DNA from: Arthrobacter sp. MAHUQ-56
Lineage (GTDB): Bacteria > Actinomycetota > Actinomycetes > Actinomycetales > Micrococcaceae
Assembly (NCBI RefSeq): GCF_019710585.1
Contig: NZ_JAIFZQ010000021.1
Coordinates: forward strand, 62,001 to 126,000
Length of the DNA: 64,000 nucleotides
Direction: 5' to 3'
A program made the translations under genes and the position numbers. Position 1 is the first letter of the stretch; every line of letters starts with the position of its first letter. Shown here piece by piece: positions 60,735-64,000 of the stretch. A model generated the notes under the pieces. That model ran no database searches. It worked only from the letters and a program-made list of their open reading frames with translations, and was not told the origin of the DNA.

Positions 60735-61184
60735 ATGGGCATCAAGGACGACGCCGTCGAGGTCCGCGCGCAGGGGTGGCGAACGCTTGCTGCCCTGCAT
60801 GGGCTGATCGAAGCTGAGCTCGAGCGCTCCCTCCAGGCCGGGTCACAGCTCTCGGTGGTGGAGTTCACGGTGTTGGACGCGCTCAGCCGGCAGGACGGGT
60901 GGCACATGCGGATGCAGCAGCTGGCCCGCGCCACGGCGCTGAGCCCCAGCGCCACCACCCGGCTGGTCAACCGGTTGGAGGACCGTGGCCTGCTGACCAG
61001 GATCCTTTGCGACGACGACCGGCGCGGCATCTACACCGAGCTGACGAAGAGCGGAAGCAGCCTGCTCGCGGAAGCGCGGCCCGTGCACGACGCGACGCTC
61101 GAACGCGCCCTGGGCGAGGCCCAGGCTATCCCGGAGCTGGCGCCGCTCGTGGAGGCCCTCCCCCGGCTCCACGCGCCGTCCTGA
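60735..61184 (+). CDS. MarR-family regulator
   Basis: A 149-residue winged-helix protein. The recognition part is LARATALSPSATTRLVNRLEDRGLLTRI and the wing CDDDRRGIYTELTKSG. ATG 60735 follows AAAGGAG. Likely represses itself and the divergent transporter through the nested palindromes upstream. It converges with iolG. Confidence 0.92.
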   Translation: MGIKDDAVEVRAQGWRTLAALHGLIEAELERSLQAGSQLSVVEFTVLDALSRQDGWHMRMQQLARATALSPSATTRLVNRLEDRGLLTRILCDDDRRGIYTELTKSGSSLLAEARPVHDATLERALGEAQAIPELAPLVEALPRLHAPS

Positions 61185-61198
61185 CCGGATTGCCTGAT

Positions 61199-62242
61199 TC
61201 AGGACGCCCGGTTGGCCACTGCTCCTCCCACCCGCACAGGGTCACCGCTGGCCAGGGACTCCTGGGCGGCATCGGCAACCCGGGAGGCGGCCACGGCGTC
61301 CTCGGGCGTGCACGGGTTGGCCCGCAGGCCCAGGACAAGCTCAACGAAGGCGGCCATTTCTGAACGGTAGGCCTGGTCGAAGCGCTCGGCAAAGGTCCTA
61401 TGCGGCTCACCCGAAGGGAAAGCGACGCCGGGTTCCGCCGAGTCCATGGCCATCTTGCCGTCCAGGCCCACCATGAGCGACCGGCGGGACCCTTGGATTT
61501 CCAGCCGCACGTCGTGTCCCGCCCTGTTATACCGGCTCGCCGAGACCGTTCCTACCGTCCCGTCGTCGAAAGTGACCAGGGCCAGGGCCGTATCCACGTC
61601 CCCTACTTCGCCGATGGCCGGATCGCCGTTATTCGAACCCTTGGCGTAGACCTCAACGATTTCGCGGCCGGTCAGCCAGCGCAGGATGTCGAAGTCGTGG
61701 ACGGAGCAATCCCGGAACAGCCCTCCGGAGGTTGCGAGGAATTCGACCGGCGGTGGTGCCATGTCGCACGTGACAGCCCGCAGGGAGTGGATCCACCCCA
61801 GTTCGCCGGCCTGGTATGCCCGCCTCGCCTCAAGATAGCCGGCATCAAAGCGGCGCTGGTGGCCAATCTGGACCACGCCGTTGTTGTCCCGGATGTAGTC
61901 CAGCACTGGGAGGGCGTCCGCAACGTTCATCGCCACCGGTTTCTCGCAAAATACCGGGATGTTGGCGTCCACCCCTGCCCTGATTAGCTTGGGATGGGTG
62001 GCGGTTCCCGTGGCCACCACCAAGCCGTCCACACCCGAGGCGAGCAGCGCATCAACTGATGAACGGTATTCGGCTTCGAGGCCCGCGGCGACACTTCTTG
62101 CGTGCTCTTCCGCCACGTCCGTAAGGCGGAGCGCCACGTTGATGCCCTTGGCATTCAACACTCCGTTGAGGGCCGCGATGTTTTGGGCGTGCATCACGCC
62201 GATCCGGCCCACGCCGACCAGGCCAAGCGTTACCCTCTTCAT
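61199..62242 (-). CDS. iolG: Inositol 2-dehydrogenase-like oxidoreductase
   Basis: A 347-residue Gfo/Idh/MocA enzyme. The NAD-binding motif is LGLVGVGRIGVMHAQNIAAL, the catalytic Lys lies in FCEKPVA, and SVHDFDILRWLTGREIVEVYAKGSNN (in part) is characteristic of inositol dehydrogenases in this group. It would oxidise myo-inositol to scyllo-inosose, the first step of the pathway. ATG 62242 overlaps the stop of the TIM-barrel gene by four bases, so it is the last gene of an operon that also includes the partial gene at the window edge. Confidence 0.85.
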   Translation of the reverse strand: MKRVTLGLVGVGRIGVMHAQNIAALNGVLNAKGINVALRLTDVAEEHARSVAAGLEAEYRSSVDALLASGVDGLVVATGTATHPKLIRAGVDANIPVFCEKPVAMNVADALPVLDYIRDNNGVVQIGHQRRFDAGYLEARRAYQAGELGWIHSLRAVTCDMAPPPVEFLATSGGLFRDCSVHDFDILRWLTGREIVEVYAKGSNNGDPAIGEVGDVDTALALVTFDDGTVGTVSASRYNRAGHDVRLEIQGSRRSLMVGLDGKMAMDSAEPGVAFPSGEPHRTFAERFDQAYRSEMAAFVELVLGLRANPCTPEDAVAASRVADAAQESLASGDPVRVGGAVANRAS

Positions 62243-63024
62243 CGTTCTACCTCTGCATGGACGGTAAAAGCGGTCCGAAAGGCGTCAAGGGCTGCATTAC
62301 TGTCATCCTTCGCCCATGACTCCAGGCCCACCGTGCCTTCATATCCGGCCTCAGCCAGGCTGCGGGCCACAGCTACATAATTGATTTCCCCGGTGCCCGG
62401 TTCACAGCGCCCAGGAACGTCCGCCACCTGGATTTCCCCGATATACGGCAGGGCCGACCTCACCAGTTCGATAAGGTTCCCTTCCCCAAGCTGTGCGTGG
62501 TAAAGGTCCAGCATCAGTTTCGCGTTGGGGTGCCCGGCGGCCTCCACCAGTGCCAAGGTGTCCTTGGCGCGTGCCAGGGGGATCCCGGGGTGGTCAAGGA
62601 TGGTGTTGAGGTTTTCAAGGCAGAACGTCATGCCGTACTTTTCCCCCAGGGAGCCAAGCCGCTGCAGGGTACGGGCGCCCGTGGCCCACATGCGGCCGGT
62701 GGAGCGGTAAATCGGGCGGGCGGCACGGCCGTCCAAGAGCTCGGCGGGGTGCACCACCATGCGGCTGGCGCCAAGTTCGAGGGCGGTGGGGATCAGGGAT
62801 TCAGCCGTCCGCACCACGTCATCGGCTGTGTCCGGGTCCACCAGGCTGCCGGAAACGTAGCCCGTCATGGAGGAGAAGACGGCTCCGGTAGCCTTCAGTG
62901 CCTGGATGTCTTTAGTCCTCGCATCCCAGAGTTCGACGTCGAAGCCCGCCGCATGGATCCTGCGCACCCGTTCCACGAACGGCAGGTCCAAAAAAACCAT
63001 CTCGGCGCAAACGGCCAGGCGCAT
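62239..63024 (-). CDS. TIM-barrel sugar isomerase/epimerase
   Basis: A 261-residue AP-endonuclease-2-like barrel of the IolE/IolI/hydroxypyruvate isomerase type. Metal ligands are likely in MTFCLENLN, LMLDLYHAQ, EIQVADVPGR and TVGLESW. It starts MRLAVCAEMVFLDLPFVERV, closest in pattern to hydroxypyruvate isomerase (Hyi). Its place between two Gfo/Idh/MocA genes in an inositol region suggests inosose or keto-sugar isomerisation; the exact substrate is open. ATG 63024 shares one base with the upstream stop. Confidence 0.85.
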   Translation of the reverse strand: MRLAVCAEMVFLDLPFVERVRRIHAAGFDVELWDARTKDIQALKATGAVFSSMTGYVSGSLVDPDTADDVVRTAESLIPTALELGASRMVVHPAELLDGRAARPIYRSTGRMWATGARTLQRLGSLGEKYGMTFCLENLNTILDHPGIPLARAKDTLALVEAAGHPNAKLMLDLYHAQLGEGNLIELVRSALPYIGEIQVADVPGRCEPGTGEINYVAVARSLAEAGYEGTVGLESWAKDDSNAALDAFRTAFTVHAEVER

Positions 63025-64000
63025 CAGACGCCTGCCTTTTCGGAGACGGCAACAGGGGCGCCGCGTTTGACGGACTCGATGCAGGCCAACGCCATTGCAA
63101 GGGCACGGCGGGCGTCGGCAGCGCCGGGCGTCAATGTGAAATCGGACGACGGCGGCGATACGTCCCCGCGCCGTGCACGGACCGCCCCGGCGAAGTCGGC
63201 CAGCTCGTCCGTATAGGCCTGGCGGAAGAGCTCGACGTTGAGCCGTGGAGTGTCGGCGGAAAGCCCTTCTGCCGTGTAGCGGCGGGCCGCCGTCTCCGTG
63301 GCGCGGCCAGCCTGGACCATGCCCTTGGAACCGAAGACCTCGCCGCGGACGTCATACCCGTACAGGGCACTAAAGTTCGCCTCGGCCACTGCCAGCGCGC
63401 CGTTGCTGTACCTGATGGTCACCACCGCTGTATCCAGGAACCCCTGTTCGCGAAGGGATGGTTCCACCAGCGCGTCCGCCACGGCAAACACCTCCACCGG
63501 TTCAGCCCCCTCGTTGAACCAGTTGAGGGTGTCGAAGTCGTGGATGAGGGTCTCCAGGAAGATGGTCCAGGCCGGGACCCGCGCAGCGTTTGGAATGCTT
63601 CCGGTCCCGGGATCACGGGTCAGCGAGCGCATGAGTCGCGGAGTCCCGGCAATGCCTGCGGCGAGGTCCTTCTTCGCTGCCCGGAAATCGTCAGCGTACC
63701 GGCGGTTGAACCCGATCTGGAACAGGACACCAGCCTCGTCCACGGCGGCGAACGCGGCGTCGAGTTCGGCCAGAGACTGACCGGCAGGCTTCTCGCAAAA
63801 GACATGCTTTCCGGCCGCAGCGGCCTGGGCTATCAGCGCTGCGTGGAACCGTGCCGGGCTGGCGATTATTATGGCGTCAACCTCCGGATCTGCGAGGACG
63901 TCGTCAACACTGGCCGTCACTTTGGCAGTACCCAGCTCCAGTGCGATGTTCTGCGCGGACTCGATGTTGGGGTCCGCTATGGCGGCCAACTCAGCTCCGG
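63024..64000 (-). CDS. Gfo/Idh/MocA oxidoreductase, 5' truncated by window edge
   Basis: At least 325 residues, with the amino-terminal Rossmann part beyond base 64000. Visible are PEVDAIIIASPARFHAALIAQAAAAGKHVFCEKPAGQ (in parts) with the catalytic Lys, FNRRYADDF, and the HDFDTLNWF region. Similar enzymes act on inositols and other polyols. It is the upstream member of the three-gene operon with the isomerase and iolG. The true start is outside the window. Confidence 0.88.
   Translation of the reverse strand, partial: GAELAAIADPNIESAQNIALELGTAKVTASVDDVLADPEVDAIIIASPARFHAALIAQAAAAGKHVFCEKPAGQSLAELDAAFAAVDEAGVLFQIGFNRRYADDFRAAKKDLAAGIAGTPRLMRSLTRDPGTGSIPNAARVPAWTIFLETLIHDFDTLNWFNEGAEPVEVFAVADALVEPSLREQGFLDTAVVTIRYSNGALAVAEANFSALYGYDVRGEVFGSKGMVQAGRATETAARRYTAEGLSADTPRLNVELFRQAYTDELADFAGAVRARRGDVSPPSSDFTLTPGAADARRALAMALACIESVKRGAPVAVSEKAGV

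Noticed and set aside
1..64000. Prophage, integrative element or insertion sequence
   Set aside because: No integrase, transposase, phage structural gene or tRNA-bounded direct repeat was seen; the only candidate unit is the repeat-flanked DUF559 gene.

Overview
The window comes from a high-GC actinobacterial chromosome, most likely Micrococcaceae of the Arthrobacter/Pseudarthrobacter type. The evidence is strong GC-rich codon use, GTG/TTG starts with four-base ATGA or GTGA overlaps, a DUF6318-type lipoprotein, an MSMEG_6728-like protein, a biotin synthase auxiliary protein behind bioB, and a secreted Rpf/LysM protein. The genus is inferred from protein resemblance, not from a marker gene. 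I see no rRNA, convincing tRNA, CRISPR array, insertion sequence or prophage. The sequence reads as ordinary chromosome with some accessory islands.

Layout. 1-6.3 kb: the 3' part of a RecQ helicase, a TerC-family membrane protein and a large RecB-like nuclease/SF1 helicase. 6.3-13.6 kb: acylphosphatase, an unusual winged-helix/X25-domain protein, an adenine/adenosine deaminase, an Rpf-LysM protein, an MSMEG_6728-like protein with an overlapping Rossmann epimerase, and a secreted GH16 hydrolase. 13.6-22.1 kb: a minus-strand cell-surface glycan operon of nine genes (three GT2 glycosyltransferases, an HPr-kinase-like P-loop protein, a flippase, a GT-C-like membrane protein, two small membrane proteins and a metallophosphoesterase), with most junctions overlapping by four bases. 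22.4-29.5 kb: housekeeping and hypothetical genes (DUF2071, Tex, ene-reductase) and a lipoprotein/PKD-protein pair. 29.6-33.8 kb: an NCS1-type permease divergent from bioB-bsaP, then a flavin-type oxidase-fold protein and an orphan vsr. 34-36.9 kb: a two-component system with a Hpt-like protein that lacks its phospho-accepting histidine. 36.9-40.3 kb: a type IV McrBC restriction system.

40.4-49.7 kb holds a thioesterase coupled to a heterodimeric ABC exporter, and a MarR-controlled DHA2 efflux pump. 47.98-54.35 kb holds a ureohydrolase/ThDP-enzyme operon, an XRE-cupin regulator and a sodium:solute symporter. They look like one nitrogen-compound utilisation locus, interrupted by a DUF559/AbiEi-like gene flanked by related repeats. 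55-57.3 kb encodes a ferritin-VIT1 fusion and a LOG-family protein. 57.5-64 kb is an inositol-catabolism region (GntR regulator, iolB, iolG, a TIM-barrel isomerase and another oxidoreductase). It is split by a divergent MFS/MarR pair whose intergenic region carries nested palindromes.

The most unusual items are the glycan operon with its HprK-like kinase, the histidine-less Hpt protein, the winged-helix/H1-like/X25 fusion, the McrC active-site Asn, and several palindromic operators next to their probable regulators.
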